From assembly GCA_003118195.1 (NCBI GenBank), contig BEXV01000868.1, positions 1 through 64,000 on the forward strand: a stretch of DNA of 64,000 nt. Reading direction: 5' to 3'. Made by a program: the position numbers and the translations under genes. Below are positions 45,501-60,500 of the stretch, in pieces. The DNA comes from Hemicentrotus pulcherrimus (lineage: Eukaryota > Echinodermata > Echinoidea > Camarodonta > Strongylocentrotidae). The notes under the pieces are model-generated. The model was not told where the DNA came from, did not search any database, and saw only the letters and a program-made list of their open reading frames with translations. How positions within the stretch are numbered: the stretch's first letter is position 1; each line of letters opens with the position of its first letter.

Positions 45501-48500
45501 TTTGTTTAATAACATGATTTTAATAATGACAGGTCATTACCATTGGATAATGGCTGGTCATTATCCAAATTACGAGTTAGGCAAAATAAATGCCTGGTCA
45601 CGTGTAAGCATTCAACCAATCATTTGATTAGGATCCAAAACATAATCTTATAATATGCAATATCCTTATGTAATACCCTGCATTTTCTACCCATCCCACA
45701 ATATGGTAAAGTCACCATCTTACATTTCCCTCACCCAAAGACTCTCTGAGAGACTAAGGGGTATTTCTTGATGGGACCACAGGTTTGCTGTGTGCGAGAC
45801 ATCCACAAAGTCTGATGTCAGCAGACTTTGTGGACATAGAAAATGACGACCATCTCCCTTCAACTTCAACCCTAAACCTAACCTAAAACCCCGAGTGCAA
45901 CCCTATATAACCCTATATGTGTAACAAAATAAAGTCCGGAGCAAAGTTTGGGTCACTAGTGACGAGCCCTAGGTATAAAAATAATATTAGGTTTTGTGAG
46001 CAGTGACTCACTATGCTTTGGACAGTCCTGGAGCGCCACCACGTATCTTGATCTCTTCTTGAGTCCATCCAGGAAGTAGACGATGAGATCCCTGATGTCT
46101 TCAGCATTGGACGATGTGAAGGTGAACTCTTCACCTTTTACCGTCAGCAGGGTGAAGCTCTGGCCGTGCAAATTACCCGTCCTGGAATAGAGATTGAGAG
46201 AAAGGTCAAAGGTCATAGTACTTGCACACTCAAATGTTGCACACTCAAATGTAAAAGCACTGACGAAGTAACCGACCTGTCTTCGATATTGGCAAGAATA
46301 CAACTCGGTCAATAACTTATTCTGTCAGCAGAATGAAGCACCGACCATGCATCCAATATACCCTCCTCTTCAAAAGAGGATTTTTCTTTATTTCATTCTA
46401 ATGGTGAACCCCTTCGTGTACAAGTATCTGAATGATTGCAAAACCTTCTTTCTCGCAATTTGCTAGTCGCGATGACTATAAGTATGAATGACATACATAT
46501 TGGTAAAAACACATGTACAAGTTTGGAAACTTATATGCAATAAAAGAAAAAAAAAAAAAATAATAAAAAAAACAAAACCTGTCAATAAAGGCCACATTTA
46601 TTATATCACTAATGTTTCTCATTAAAACCCGTAGGTCTAGTGAAAGACCATCTGCCAATAGAACTTGTAAGCAGTCGTTACATGCACATACAGGTCAGTA
46701 ACTGTGTTTTTCTCATACCTGCTGCTTGACACCTGAGTGATCTCCGGGAAGGACAGCTCCAAAAGAACTTGCTCGAGGTCGTCGACCACGTACACTCCGG
46801 TCCAGTTGACGGCGATGATGACCTCGTTCTTGGGCAGGCTTGGACCGGAGAACTTGTAGGCCTCGTAGAAGCGTGAGAAGAGAAGCGGCCATCGGAGCTG
46901 GGCGTACCTGACAACGTCCTCCTTGACTCGGACTGGGTTCTCTTGGTCTTTGACGTAGTAGCTCTGTGGATGAGAAATATTGTTATATTCATTATTATTG
47001 TTACATTATTGTTATCATGATATGTTTCAAAATGTTCATACAACAAGGATGGTCTGCAATAATGCTTGTGAGCACCTTAGCAGCACATGGACAACTATTT
47101 AGGTATTCACAATGCACAATGCATTTAGTACCTGGTATTGTGCATAGTAAAAGCGTGATCAGCTGGCCCTGCACAGCTAGGGTCTGCATGAACAATACTA
47201 CATCAAATCAATGGCTGAATGAAACATCTTGATTCTATCCTTGATTTGGATCACTAAGAAGTATTCACAAGATCTTCATGGTAACTAATGAAAATCAGGT
47301 AACGTATGATACAACAGTTCTTACAGTGGACATGTCGATTGTGTAACATTGTCTTAACCCTCAAAAAACCATCGGTAGTTTGGTCAATTACGAGGTAAAA
47401 ACCATTATTGCCCATCTATCTAAGTTTCAATTGGCTCTATATATATTGCTCTTTGAAGATATATGCAGCCTGGATATATGAGTTGTAGAACATCCCAGAT
47501 AGGCCATTTGTCTACAGTATCCAATTTTTAAAATCTCCTTGGGAAACGTTGAACAGGTTAGACTATATTCATAGAATGTCAATAACAGGTCAAAAGTCAG
47601 TGATAAGTTTAAGGGTTAAAGGCAAAGTGACTTACACTTGTGTGTTGTCTGCTGATCATCTGTGCCCATCTCTCGGCTGTCTTGGCTCCTGTCATGGCGT
47701 TATCAGGTATGTAGGATGGGATGAGCTTCAGCAGACGCTCGTAGGACATATCACTCTTGTATTCAACATAGTATTGCTGAGCGGCAATGGCTGCCAAGTC
47801 TTCATCCTGTTAAGAGATAGGAAGAAAGAAGCAAACAGAATTAATGACAATAGAATTGATCAAGGTAATAAGCAATAAACAAAGAAACTAAAAGAATCAA
47901 GTACTGAGCATACACCGTCAGCTCTTTCATCATCATTTCTTCTACTAATCATCACCACTATTTTTGTCATTCATATTATGATGACCATCATCATCATCAC
48001 CATAATCATCAACATCATCATCATCATCATAATCATCACTCATTATTTGTATCAATATCATCACAATAAACACCATCTTGCTCAATATCATCATCACCCT
48101 CCTCCTCCTCATCCTTGTCACCATCATCATTATCATCATTATCACCATCATCATCACCATCATCTTTATCATCATCATTATCATCATCATCATCACAACA
48201 ACCAACATCATCATATTCATCATCAACATCACCATTGCCAACACCGCCACAAGTAATGTACCCTCCACTTCTATTCATCATACCTTATCACACCGGTACT
48301 CTCCAAATTTGACGCCCCTCACGATCTGCTGGTAGATCAGATTGGTACCGACGGGGTCAGCCGTGGGGTCATGCCAGGGGGCAAAGATCTCCTTCCTGAA
48401 GAACAATCTCCAGGGAGCGTTCCTCTCCTGCGCTCCCTTCTCTTTGGCGTACTGCTCACACTGCGAGATAGCATCCATAACATGGTCTCCTCCGCTACCA

Positions 48501-51500
48501 AGGGAAGATACCTGTAAGTGATACCAAAAGAGACATCTCATGAGTGATAAACAGTGAAACCTGTATAAAAAGACCCCTCCAGGGAGGCAAGAATAGTGGT
48601 CGTTATAGGCAGGTGGTCTTGATTGGCTGAACACTTCATAACATCACCGAGAACAGAACGACCGTAGACCAATATTTAAGACAACAATAGTGTATTTTTA
48701 AAGATAATTCTACCTTATCAAAAGAATAGCTAATAAATGAATTAAGCTTCATGTCCATCATATTTCTTTAGATGATTCAATAATGTGAAGACGACCTTCT
48801 GGAATGTACCACACATGGAATTGAAAAAAATAAAATAATCTACCTTCTCAAAGAGAGCGATGTAAAGCGAGAAGCCAAACTGGTCTTTCAATCCAATCTT
48901 CTGGGCTAGGAGCTGACAGAGTTCCCTGGCAGTGGTAGCAGAGTCAGCCAGTAGGGTACGGGTTGTTCCATCCATGAACGTGATGGGTAACATCAGGGGG
49001 TTCTTGGTCTTGGTAGCCTGGTTATAGATGAATAATATAATATAACATCTTAATTAACAATGAAATATATGCTTAAAAACAAAAAAACATCAATAAATGC
49101 ACTGAGTACAGCACTTAAATTTAAAAAAAATGATGATAGTACATACAACACTGTTTATAAAGGCAAACAAAAATTCAAGAGATAAAAACAAATTCATCTG
49201 AAGAATTCTTAAAAATCATTTCTGCAGCGAAGGAACAACCTCCTTCCTCCCCTGAAGGATTCCCAGGCCTGAGACCAGCTCCAGCTAATGCAAGCCTAAG
49301 TGCAGACAGAACAAACTAAGGAATATGATGGTTGGAGCCTTATGATAAATCAAAGTATTTTAACATGTTACCATGCTATAGAATGATATGGAAATTGGGT
49401 AGTGCATGGTGATAAAAATACAAAAGAACAATGAGCACTGCAGCACTGGAAAAATCTAAATGAGCTCTGGTAACAATTTTTGGTGATAAAATCTCACATC
49501 AATTGCAAAAGATTCTTTAATAGCAACCTCCCATGACAAAAGTTTTTTTTAACTGATGCATACCTGAAGTTCGAGCCAGCTAGGTGGTTGACTCCTGGTG
49601 CCGTTGGCTAGGGTTCTCCTCAGTCTCTCCTCACAGTAGGCTGCATACCCAGGTGGTCCTTCAGTCATGATGAAACAGCGCAGGTACTTCACAAACTACA
49701 GGCAGAAGAAGTGCAACTCTTTATATGCCAAACAAATAATCTCTGGTCGCCACATTGTTTTCATCATGGGATAGATATACAAAAGGCTTCAAGAATATTT
49801 AACTTTTTTCCAGTGCAAGATTAATCTATACCGGTGTTAAAAGGGTTGTCATCGAAAGAATATAAATGGGTAACTTTGCAAATCAAGACAAATATTAAAG
49901 CCACACAATTGTATAATTCTTGATAGTGATAAAATCTAACATGTCCACTGGGGGCTTAAGTGAATCACAAGTACTCTTAAAGCCCCACTGCACTACTTAT
50001 AGCGACTTGCGCCCTCTGTATAGCAAATAATGCCTTATCGGTGCCTGTTGGTCCCCAATGATCCCCTTTTTCTTATGTTGATCGAGAGCTGATTTGATGA
50101 GATAACCACCTGTCAGTGACCTTGCAGGGAGGTCTAATCTCCCCTGGCAAAACTGGTGCAGACAGGCTTTAATATAATTTGCTGTCTCCACGTTAGCATG
50201 AAATCTTCTTCTGGAAAATATTAAAATAAAAATGAGAGGAGGAATGACAGATGGTATCCTACCCTATCGGTTGGGGCGAAACACCCTACACAGAGGGAGA
50301 GGAGGATCCAACCACGAGGTAGACTGGTCTGAGAAGGGTTGTTAGTCAGCTGTTTACAGATCATGCAATAGATCTCATCCCTGGAAGGAAAGAGAAACAA
50401 GAAGATGTTTAATGGAGAGAAGAGATGGACAGTTCAAACCTCAGATAAATAGTGTCTTGTTTTATTGACTTTTGTTATTGTCTTTTCATCAGGAATGCTA
50501 TGAGGTGCATGTAGTAGATGATCAGAAAGATCAAATATTAAAGACAAATTTGATTCAATTGCTGTTGCAGTACATTATGCCAATCATGGAAAAACCATTG
50601 CTATTAATATTACAATTATTACTATTACAATTATGATTATTATTACTATGATTATCACTTGATTTACTATTTCTATTGTCCTATTATCATCATCATAACT
50701 ATCATTTTTACTATCACTATTACTTTTAATGTTAATACATATATTACTAATGACTATTAATATTACTATAACTATCATCATTAATAAGTGTTAACAAAAT
50801 TACTCTTATTATAACTACACATACTTGTATCACTATCATATTGATATTATCATTTACCTGAGCTCTGGACGTAGGAGCCCATGGCCTGTGATGAAGTGAA
50901 GATTCTCCAGGTTAGAGGTCGGTCTATCAATCAGCATACTATTACCGACCTCATTCTCGTTTCCATCTTGAATCCTCTGGGCCATCTCCTGGCTGATCTT
51001 GGACTTCCTCTTGAGTGTCATGGAAACCAGCTTACGTCTCATCGTGTTCTTGTTGCGACCAGTCGTACCAGAGTTAGGCACATCATTAGGCTGCATAGCG
51101 AAAGGCAATTGCAGGAAGACAGAAAATTTTGTCAGGTTTTCTCACTTGCCACCACTAGATTGCCAAGCAATATGGTCTCTCTCTCTCTCTCTCTCTCTCT
51201 CCCTCTCTCTCCCACTCTCTCTCTCTCTCTCCATGTAGTAGCCCAAACATGAGTTGAACATATAATTTAAAAACATGATGTGACTGCCACATCTGCCTCG
51301 CCCAATCAGCTCATGAAACATTGGCACAAGCTATTGCTTTAGTAGCAAGAAGAAGAAAAAGAAAAAGAAAGAGAAACTTACAATCATGTCATCTCCAATC
51401 ATCATCTGTTCAGCTGTTTGTTTGCCATTCGACCTTCCTAAAGTGTTGTAGATCTTGGTCATCACAGACTTGCCATCCTACAAATAAAAACAGAACATCA

Positions 51501-54500
51501 CTTAGTTTTTAGGATTGTGGGAGTATAACCTTCTTGAAAAATATTTGCTAGCACTTATCAAAGTGCAAGATATCCACCAGCAGAGACAGTGCATATCATC
51601 ATTCATTACATACAAAACAGAAATTCTTAAATATATTTACATTATTATTTATCAAGGATTGTGGGAGTGTAACTTCCTGAATAATCCATTTGATCATACT
51701 TTTCAAAAAGTGGGCCAAAGTTAAAAATACAGCCCACTGCCTGCAAGCATCTACTTGCATAGACGATGTATATCATCATTTATTATATACAAAGAAAGTA
51801 TGCACAATGATAGACAAAACTAAGTAGTACACTATTCTGAAAATGGATTCAAACTCATTTGACCAAACTGACATGTAGTAGATTTCCTTTCCTTTTGTAA
51901 GTTATAACATGTTTATTTCTACGTCCTTACCTTTTTTTCTCTACCGTCCCATGAGCACTTTAGTTACACGAAGGTGGCATCATAATAATTTCTACTATTG
52001 AATCAATCACAGTACATTGACTACTGGATGAGGTCATTCCCATAGGCTTTAACACTGAAGAAACCCACTTCCTGTAGGTAATGGGTTAAATCCAAACAAA
52101 AAAAGTAGAGGAAAAAGAGGAAAATTTGTCTTACCCTGTCAGCCATTGCAGCAGATGCCTTTGGCTCTGGAAGATCACCCATAAACCTCAAAATCATGAT
52201 CCAAACAGCTAGGGCAGCCTGATGAATGGAAAGAGAGAAATATTACAAGAAATACAAATAGCAAACTAATTAACAGCTTATGTGCTACACAAGAAATGTT
52301 CTATAATCATCACAACTGAAATTTTAGTCAGTAATGAAGATGTACATGTACTTGGCATATTTCACAGACAAGGTTTAAACCCAAGACGATGTCAATCAAT
52401 TGAAACAACTGCACAGAGCCCTCTCCCCCCACACACACACACATTTCATCATAACCTTTGCCCCGACACTAACCCTTATCCTAACCTTCACCTTCATGTT
52501 ATCATTATCTCCTCATCATTATCACCATCGTAATCATTATCATTACTACAATTAGTATCAATATCCTCAGTATTTCCTTTGGCAAACACAAAACCAAAAT
52601 ATAATTAAGTTCTAAGAACAACCTAAGGGCTAGCTTGAAATTTAAATAGAATTTTAGAGCTAGTGCTAGTAGAGAATCATGCTCTTACCTGTCGATCGTT
52701 CTCATTCTTCAGATCCAGCAAGGGCTCATGAATAGGTTTGCGTATGTGAAACTGCGTGTGCCCAGCCTCAAAGTATGTTGCAGCGAATTTCTCAAACCGA
52801 TACTCTGAGATGTCTTCGTCGTTATCCGGCACATAAGGCTTCATGGCGTCGAATTCACCTGCGATGACTGCATTTTGGTGAGACATTTCCAGATCCTAAG
52901 GAAAACACAGAGAGAGTTTCAAATATTAATTCTTTGTTTGATTGCCTAATGACTCCTAAAGGCTTGTTCAGATATGGCGCGCCAAAACCATCGCAAAAAA
53001 TCTGCCACGTTTTTTAAAATATTCACTGAGCTCTGTGTTATTATATACAGAAATGTGAAGCATTTATACTTTACGTCAACAAAAATTCCACAGACAGATT
53101 GCCACACTCTTTACGGTAACATGTTCCATGTATAGAGAGGTATATGTAGAACAGTATTATCAGGACCAAGAGCCATAAAGTACTTCTTCTACTATTACTT
53201 CTAGCAATGATAATAAACATTTCAAAGAAACGTACATGAGTTAGTAATTGGTTCCATAAACATGGTGCAGCAGCTAAGAAAGCTTGGTCTCTAAGAGATG
53301 ACCTTTTCTCTGGAATACTACCTCGACTAAGCCAGAAATATGGTAACGACCTTGCAGATGAGTCAAGATTTAAAATTCAAAGATAACACGTAAGAATTAT
53401 GTATTTTGCATTCTTGATGTGTTTTTACTTCCAAATAAATTTCTCTACACTACATGCACCTTACCTTACGGCCTTGCAGATGTGTCAAGATTTGAAATTT
53501 AAAGAGAACACCCATTACTTGTGTCTGTTGTATTATGGAGTGTCTTTACTTCCAACTAAATTTCTCTAAGCTACATGTACCTTACCTCAAATCCTTTCGG
53601 TGCCTGTCCTGTATCATCATTTCCATCGATGTTTCCGAAGAGTTCATCCACCACCTCGACGTCTGTCCGTGGTTGATTGCGACGTATTTCTGCCTGCTCG
53701 ATGGCGTGGACCTTTTCCATCCTCTGACGCTTCTCCTGCTCCTCACGCTCCTGGTCCATCCTCTCCTGCTCCAACAGAAGAGCCTGAAGAAGAAAAATAA
53801 ATTGACATCAAAACTTAAAGATAAGTTTATAATATAGATTTGAATATTACCCAGGGAACCATAATTAACTACAATACCATTATTCTTGAGGGCCTTGCAA
53901 TTATTATTAATTGCCTGGGAGTAGTATTGGATAGTATATCCAGGCTGGGATGACCCTCAACCCTTTGTCTAAGATTCACAATAAATATAATGATCATATG
54001 CAATACCAGAGCTCTTTTCTTAGCTGGACAACTAACATATTATTTGATATCCAGGTTTCACGATTTTATCAGAAACTAGACAACTAACATACTGCTCTAC
54101 ATCTAGTTTTTAATAATAATAATATACTACATTATAAAACGTCTTTTCATTAGAAAGAAAGCCCATCAACAAGAAATATTTGAGGTTACTTAAGTGGAAA
54201 TAAAACAGATTTTGATACATTTGAATCATGATCTGTCATATTCATATGCTTGTCAAAGGTAACACCTAATATGCGAACAGATGGTGAAGGTGAAATTATG
54301 GTATGATCAACAATCTTAAGATGGATATACTGTAACTGTTGGTGGTGATTTGGAGATGCGGAAATCATGAATTCTGTCTTTCACTACCCCCCCCCTCCTC
54401 TTTCAGCTGGACGACTACCATATTATTTTTAATATTTACCTGAGCCCTTCTTTCAGCCTCTTGCTTAGCCTTCTTAGCTCCAAGCTTTCGTTTCAGCTTC

Positions 54501-57500
54501 TCCTCCTCCTCCTTGCGTACCCTCTCTGCTTCCACACGACGACGGTGCTACGATAGAGCATGACAATCAAAGAATTTTTGAGATACGAGCCCACGTACAT
54601 GTAGAAGGCAACTATATTCTAACTATGCCCATGAAAATGAATAAAGTTACTGATGGAAACACTGAAATTGTGGGAAGTATAATGCATTTAGGGACTATGC
54701 CCTAGCTATATTGAAGTCATATATTTATGTACACACCTCATAAAACTGTAATGTTTTAAAGTGAGAAATTAATATCTCTCCTAAAATTTACTTGTACTTA
54801 AAGGGTCACGTTTTGGCTATTCCTCAAAGATTTATTATTACACAAAACAAATTTTTCAAGATGAAGACTGGCCTTACCTCTGTCACTAGTTTCTTGTACT
54901 TTCTCCTGGCTAACACCATACGGAATCCTGACTGGACCTTGACGATGCTACTGCGATATTTCCTGGTTGTCCGACGAACCAAGAAGCCCCTGGCATGAGC
55001 CTGTTAAAAAAGTATACAATATATAGCTTTACTACCTAGGTGTAATAAATGGCCATGGATATGCTCCATTTTCACAAAAGTATAAAGAAAAATAATTTTA
55101 TCTAAAAGTTTGAATTAGAAATTGCAATATCTCTGTACAGAAGTAATATTTGAAAATCAAATTTTGAATATAGAATTAAGACATGAAACTAATAGCATAG
55201 GGGGAGAAGAAGAAAAATAAAATCATATTTTGGTGATAAGTACACTTTAATTAATGGACCTTTCAAAAAATACATTCTACCAACAGAGGGCACAAACAGA
55301 ACAAGTCAAAAGAAATGGAATGTAGACAATCATACAAGTTTTATTAGGTGCAAAATTTTATCATGTGCAAGTTTTATTATGTGCAAAGTTTATTTGTATA
55401 ATTTCTTGAAAAAATGAATTATTTATGAAAAAAAATGTTATATCTTTGTTTACCTTTCTGTTGAAAATAAAATAAAATATGAATATAATAATAATATACC
55501 TGGAAACCTCTGATTCTCCTCCTCGTAAACTCATATCTGTAAGCCAAGATCCTGGCTCGGAGGACAGCCTGAAGTCTGAGAAAACCTCTCTTCATCTGAA
55601 CAGGTACGGGTAGAATGAGAACATTGCATGATAATATCAGACGTTATTTTTACCGTTTGAGACGGTCATTCCACATGTTATGGTTTGGCTTTATATCAAA
55701 GCTTTTGATTTAGAGCCCTAAAAATAAGTCAGATGTATGAGTAGGAGGAAAGTTTCTGCACACGTTGCTTCCACTTTTTTTGCATGACCATCTTGCATTT
55801 GATGCCAGGAATTTAACCCAAAAAAAGAGAAACTAAGCTATAAAATTTGTGAGTTTGCAACTCATTGAGTGGTTCAAAATCAATGTTTTTAAAAATAAAA
55901 ACTGCCCCCTTTTTTTTCTTCCAACTTTTCGACTGATTCCTTACCCATGTATATTTTTTCAGAGATGATACATGTAGCAAAAAAGGGAGCACTAATTGTT
56001 GGAAATTTAACGGACAAAATGTGATCAATTTAGCTCTAAAAACCTGTCCTGAAAGGGGTTGAAGGAAACAGTTGGCCTTCACAGCTCGTTCACAGATCTG
56101 TGCAAATGATTTGAGTACTACCAATGAGGATGAGAATAAAAATTTAAAAAACAAATGATTTTGAGAGACTTTTGATACAACCATAAATGGTTAACCTCAA
56201 ACTGGTTGTCGAAAACATGATTAAGCAACAGTCTCTCTGAGACCAATTTCTAACATTTTAACCAAGGACTGCATTACTCTACTTAGCCCTAACAGCTGAT
56301 GTCTATGGAATCAAAATCCATTAGCAATTCAAGACCTTACCCCATCTTTGACGAATGTCACTGCAGCAAAATATTATCGGATCACCCTCATGACATAAAG
56401 TTACGGTATACAGTCAGGCTTTACACTTTGGAAAAAAGCATTCTTATAACAGATAATCTCAAAAAAAGAATATGAACGTACCTTGAGGTAACGGATTCTC
56501 TGAGCGTATTTTCGCCATGCCTTGCTGATGATGATGGCAGCTGAGCGCATCTGCAGGAAACGTCGTCTGTAGAACCAGCCTCGGAAGACCTTCTGGATGA
56601 TGACACACTGTGCGGTGAGTGCTTTGTCTCTCTCGCTCTCAAGGTATAAGTCTTGTGCATCCTGAAGGGGGAATAAAAACGAGCAAGATATTGTCAATTT
56701 GTGAAGTTTCTGGGCATATCTGAAAACCACAAAATGTTCGTTCAAATCCAAGTGAAAGCCAATTCTGATCTTGAGTCACTTAGGATTTGGACCACGTGAA
56801 GTTTTGAGAACACCTTTTAACATCAATCAAATCAGTTAAAATCACACACAAATGTATGAGATGAACACAGAGTGGGTGTACTAGCTCTGTATTCACATAT
56901 GGTACTGCCCAGTGTTGTCCTGCTGTTTTGTGTTCAATCTGTTAAACTGTGGTTTATCCTTGTTATGTCAAAATAGACAGTTTGCATGTATGACAACAGA
57001 AATCTTGTGGAACTCATATAGTGGTGGCAGCGGTGGGATGTGTCATTGAAGCGATGACATTTCTCATTGGACTAATTACAATCAAACCTGTCTTAGTGGC
57101 CACCTCTCTATACTGTTGTTCAGTACTCACTGTTATATTGATTTTTGTCTTTGCCTATTACATAATAATAATAATAATAACAACTTAAATGCAGGGTTCT
57201 TACCTTGAGGAAGACTTTCTTGGTTCCAAGCTGCCAGTCCTCACCTGCAAGGAATGCCTTACCAATCTTCTTACAAGCAGCAATGCAGTCTTCCTTTTGG
57301 GATGGTTTGATCCCTGGTACCAACATCCTGTAGCGGTCTACAAACTCAGAGAAGGTGTGACGGATTGGGTATCCAGCTCGTCGGATCCTGAACGAAAGAA
57401 GATCATAGTTGGCAAAATACAACTGAGATCACGAAACCGAGGCCAATACTGCACATTTAAATCTGACTCTGGGTTCAGATTTTTGTCCGAGGTTTAACGA

Positions 57501-60500
57501 GGGAATTGAGTCTGAAGTCTATGTTTTCTGCTTGTTAAACATGAATTTAGACAAAAGGTTGGATTTAACTAAATTAGAAGAATACATTTCAAAGAGAATT
57601 GATTATTCATATATATTGTAACAAATCAGGGATTTAGTATGGGACGGAGGTTAAGCATGTTCAGTTGTGCGCACATATACGCGCATGCGCTATAATAATA
57701 TGGGGCAACGTTGATTTAGCAATTATCAAATTGAAGGAAAATTAGTATAAATTCCATATTTTGATCATGTTGGTCCAATTATCATGTTTCTTTTGGGGCT
57801 ATTATTTATATGATAGTTATCGAATCAAGAATAATGGGTTGTCCTGAAGATTGTGTTCGGTAATTTCATGAAATAAGCAGAAATGTTGTGTTACAGTCTT
57901 ATTTTAGTAACGAGGACATAATTGTTCTTTTATACGCTTAAGTACAGGAAGATTGTTTGGATGCGGGAGGATTGTGTATTAGGACTATCCACTACACTGT
58001 ATCCGTTATACAGGCCAGCCTCACCGAGGCTAACCTGAAGTTTTACCTTTGTTATACCCTACCTGTTGACCATGTAAGCATTAAAAGCTTTTTGACTTGG
58101 AATTCAGTGTTCTGGTGTAATTTCTTGGAGCAGTGAAACGTTGGGAGTCGGAGATAACGAAGGGATGAATGATTGATTGATTGATTGCTCGAAGGATGCG
58201 CAATTGACTGTTGCTGTGCTCAACGATTGGGGTGACCGATTGCAGTCGAAGGATGCATGATTGTTGACATGCGACGTGAGAGCAGTGAAGAACTCCAGCC
58301 ATCAAGCTAGGGCATATATTTTGTCCAAACGGACGGAGAGCGCCTGGCCAGACACGGTCATCCTGACAAGTCATCCGTGTCAGCCAAGGTGGCGAACCGT
58401 GCCCGTCACAATATTATTATGTTTTCTTTTGAAAAAAAATTCTAATTGCTGTAAATAATTTTAAAAAAAAGAAACATCTCAACTAAAATAAAGACATACA
58501 TCTACATGTACATGTAAATGAAAGCTCTGTATCCTCTGATTAATTGTTGATAAAATAAATGAACCCCTACTTGGTGGCAAAAGAAAAGTCTAATTACCTG
58601 ATAGTTTCCATCATGCCAGAGTAACGCAGCTGTCTTACCACAAGTTCTCTCTCAAAGTCCTGTAAAATTGAAGCAGAGAAGAAATATATTACTACTAATA
58701 TCAGTTGCTCCTTATATACCAATCAAATCTGTCAAGCTGTGACAAACATGGTACTTTAGACATTACTACCCTGGTTGCCAATTGGTTGTATGTTCTGGTG
58801 ATAATTGCTCCACGTTATATGTCCTACGGTAACAGCATTCTCAAATTCACACCTGGATAACATGATACCTAACACCATGAAACATAACCCTTATCCTAAC
58901 CTACCCCAACACATAAACCTAACCTTAAACATATACCTTTACCTATACCTAAACCTAAATTAAAACCTAATAGCAAGCCTAACCCTAAAACTACGTCTTC
59001 AGCGAATCAACAAGTAACTGTCGCCAGAGCAAATGTCAAAGGCATCCATCCTAGCCGTATGTCTTTAATGAGTCAAAAAGTAACTGCTGCCAGAGCAAAT
59101 GTAAAAACATCTGCCGACCAACTCACATTAGGCTGTTTATGCTCGTTTGGCTTGATACAGCGGACAAAGAATGGCTGACATGCTCCCAGAGTGGTCATCA
59201 GAAGATCTAGAGACTTCTTGAACTGTGCTCCCAGCGTTGGTGACTTCTTGCGCATTTCAGTGGTGGACGAGAGGTCTTTGGCAAAAAGAATCGTGAGGTA
59301 TTTGTTCTGACTGGTGCGGATTAGCTGGATGAAGTCAGGGCTGAAGGTGTCACGATTCTTGTCCAGGAAACCTATAGGGAGTGAGCCGAGGCAAACATTT
59401 ATGATCAGTTTCCTTTATTCACTGTCAGGGAGTAGAATAAACCCTACTCAACAAGGAAATGGGAGGGGAAAAAATATCCTGTAAGACCAGAAGGAAGTAT
59501 GGATGTATCAAGGCAGATTCTGGCAGTTCAGGGATCAATAAGAATCGATTCACTCCTTTTTGCAACTAACGACAACCAATATTGGTACACTATCATGAGT
59601 CAAAGTGGAGGTTTTTAATTGTTGTTAAATTCTGTTGGTTCTTTTACATTTTAATGAAAACCCTCACACTCTATTCAACTGTTTCTTTTTCAGAAAGAAA
59701 AGACAAGCAACTTTTAGGCAAAACTTCAAGTTGAGCATTCACTTTCTCGGGCAATCTATGTGCCCATAGCATGAAATGGGTAAAGGGCACATACCTGTTG
59801 CTTCATAGTAGACTGTTCCTGCGAAGTGCTTGATACCAAAGAGAGTACCCTTGGCCGAGGCACCACTGATGTAAAGCTTGTTCTTGGAGTGTTGCTTGTT
59901 AAGCTTCGCCAACATGGTCTCATCAGATCCCTGGAAAAAATAAGGTCAATAAAAGTCCTCGTTTCCTGTTTTGTTTTTGTTTTTTTCTAATCGCTAATTA
60001 AGAAAGCAAATGCATGCCTGTAAGTAAGTAACCACAGGACCGATTAACTTTAAGTCCTTCCTGAAGGACTTGGTAATGAGAATTAATGCCTTGCCGAAGG
60101 GCACAAGCACACTGATTTGGATTTTACCCTGTGGCCTCCCGGTAATGAGACCACTGCATGCTCTACTACAGAACCATCGCGTCCCCTAGAAAAAACAACG
60201 CAAATTTGTGACGGCTACAACAAAAACTCGAAAAAGAATGCTTTCAAGACAATTGCCCTTACAGAAGCTGTTGAAGAATGTATGGAAAATATTTCATCAT
60301 CCATGTCCCCTGGATACTGTATAATCATTCCATATATGTTTTGCATAACCATGTATGAAACATATTGATTTCTTCTTCAGCGACTACGACAATGGAAATG
60401 TATGAAATTTTGTGTACAGAGCAAAAAGGGGATAGGCCATCAAAAGATCAGCACACACATTTGCCAATTCCTGTTTGAGTGAATACTGTACATTTGCTAA

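Noticed and set aside
47945..48335. Several Met-, His-, Ile- or Asp-rich frames
   Set aside because: They are all by-products of the CAT/TCA array between MYO7A exons.
49997..50191. 64-codon minus-strand frame between MYO7A exons
   Set aside because: It lies wholly in the intron between exons 50263-50380 and 49564-49695. It contains motifs seen in repeats (AAAGCCCCACTGCACTA, compare about 4283), and no splice sites fit the myosin frame.
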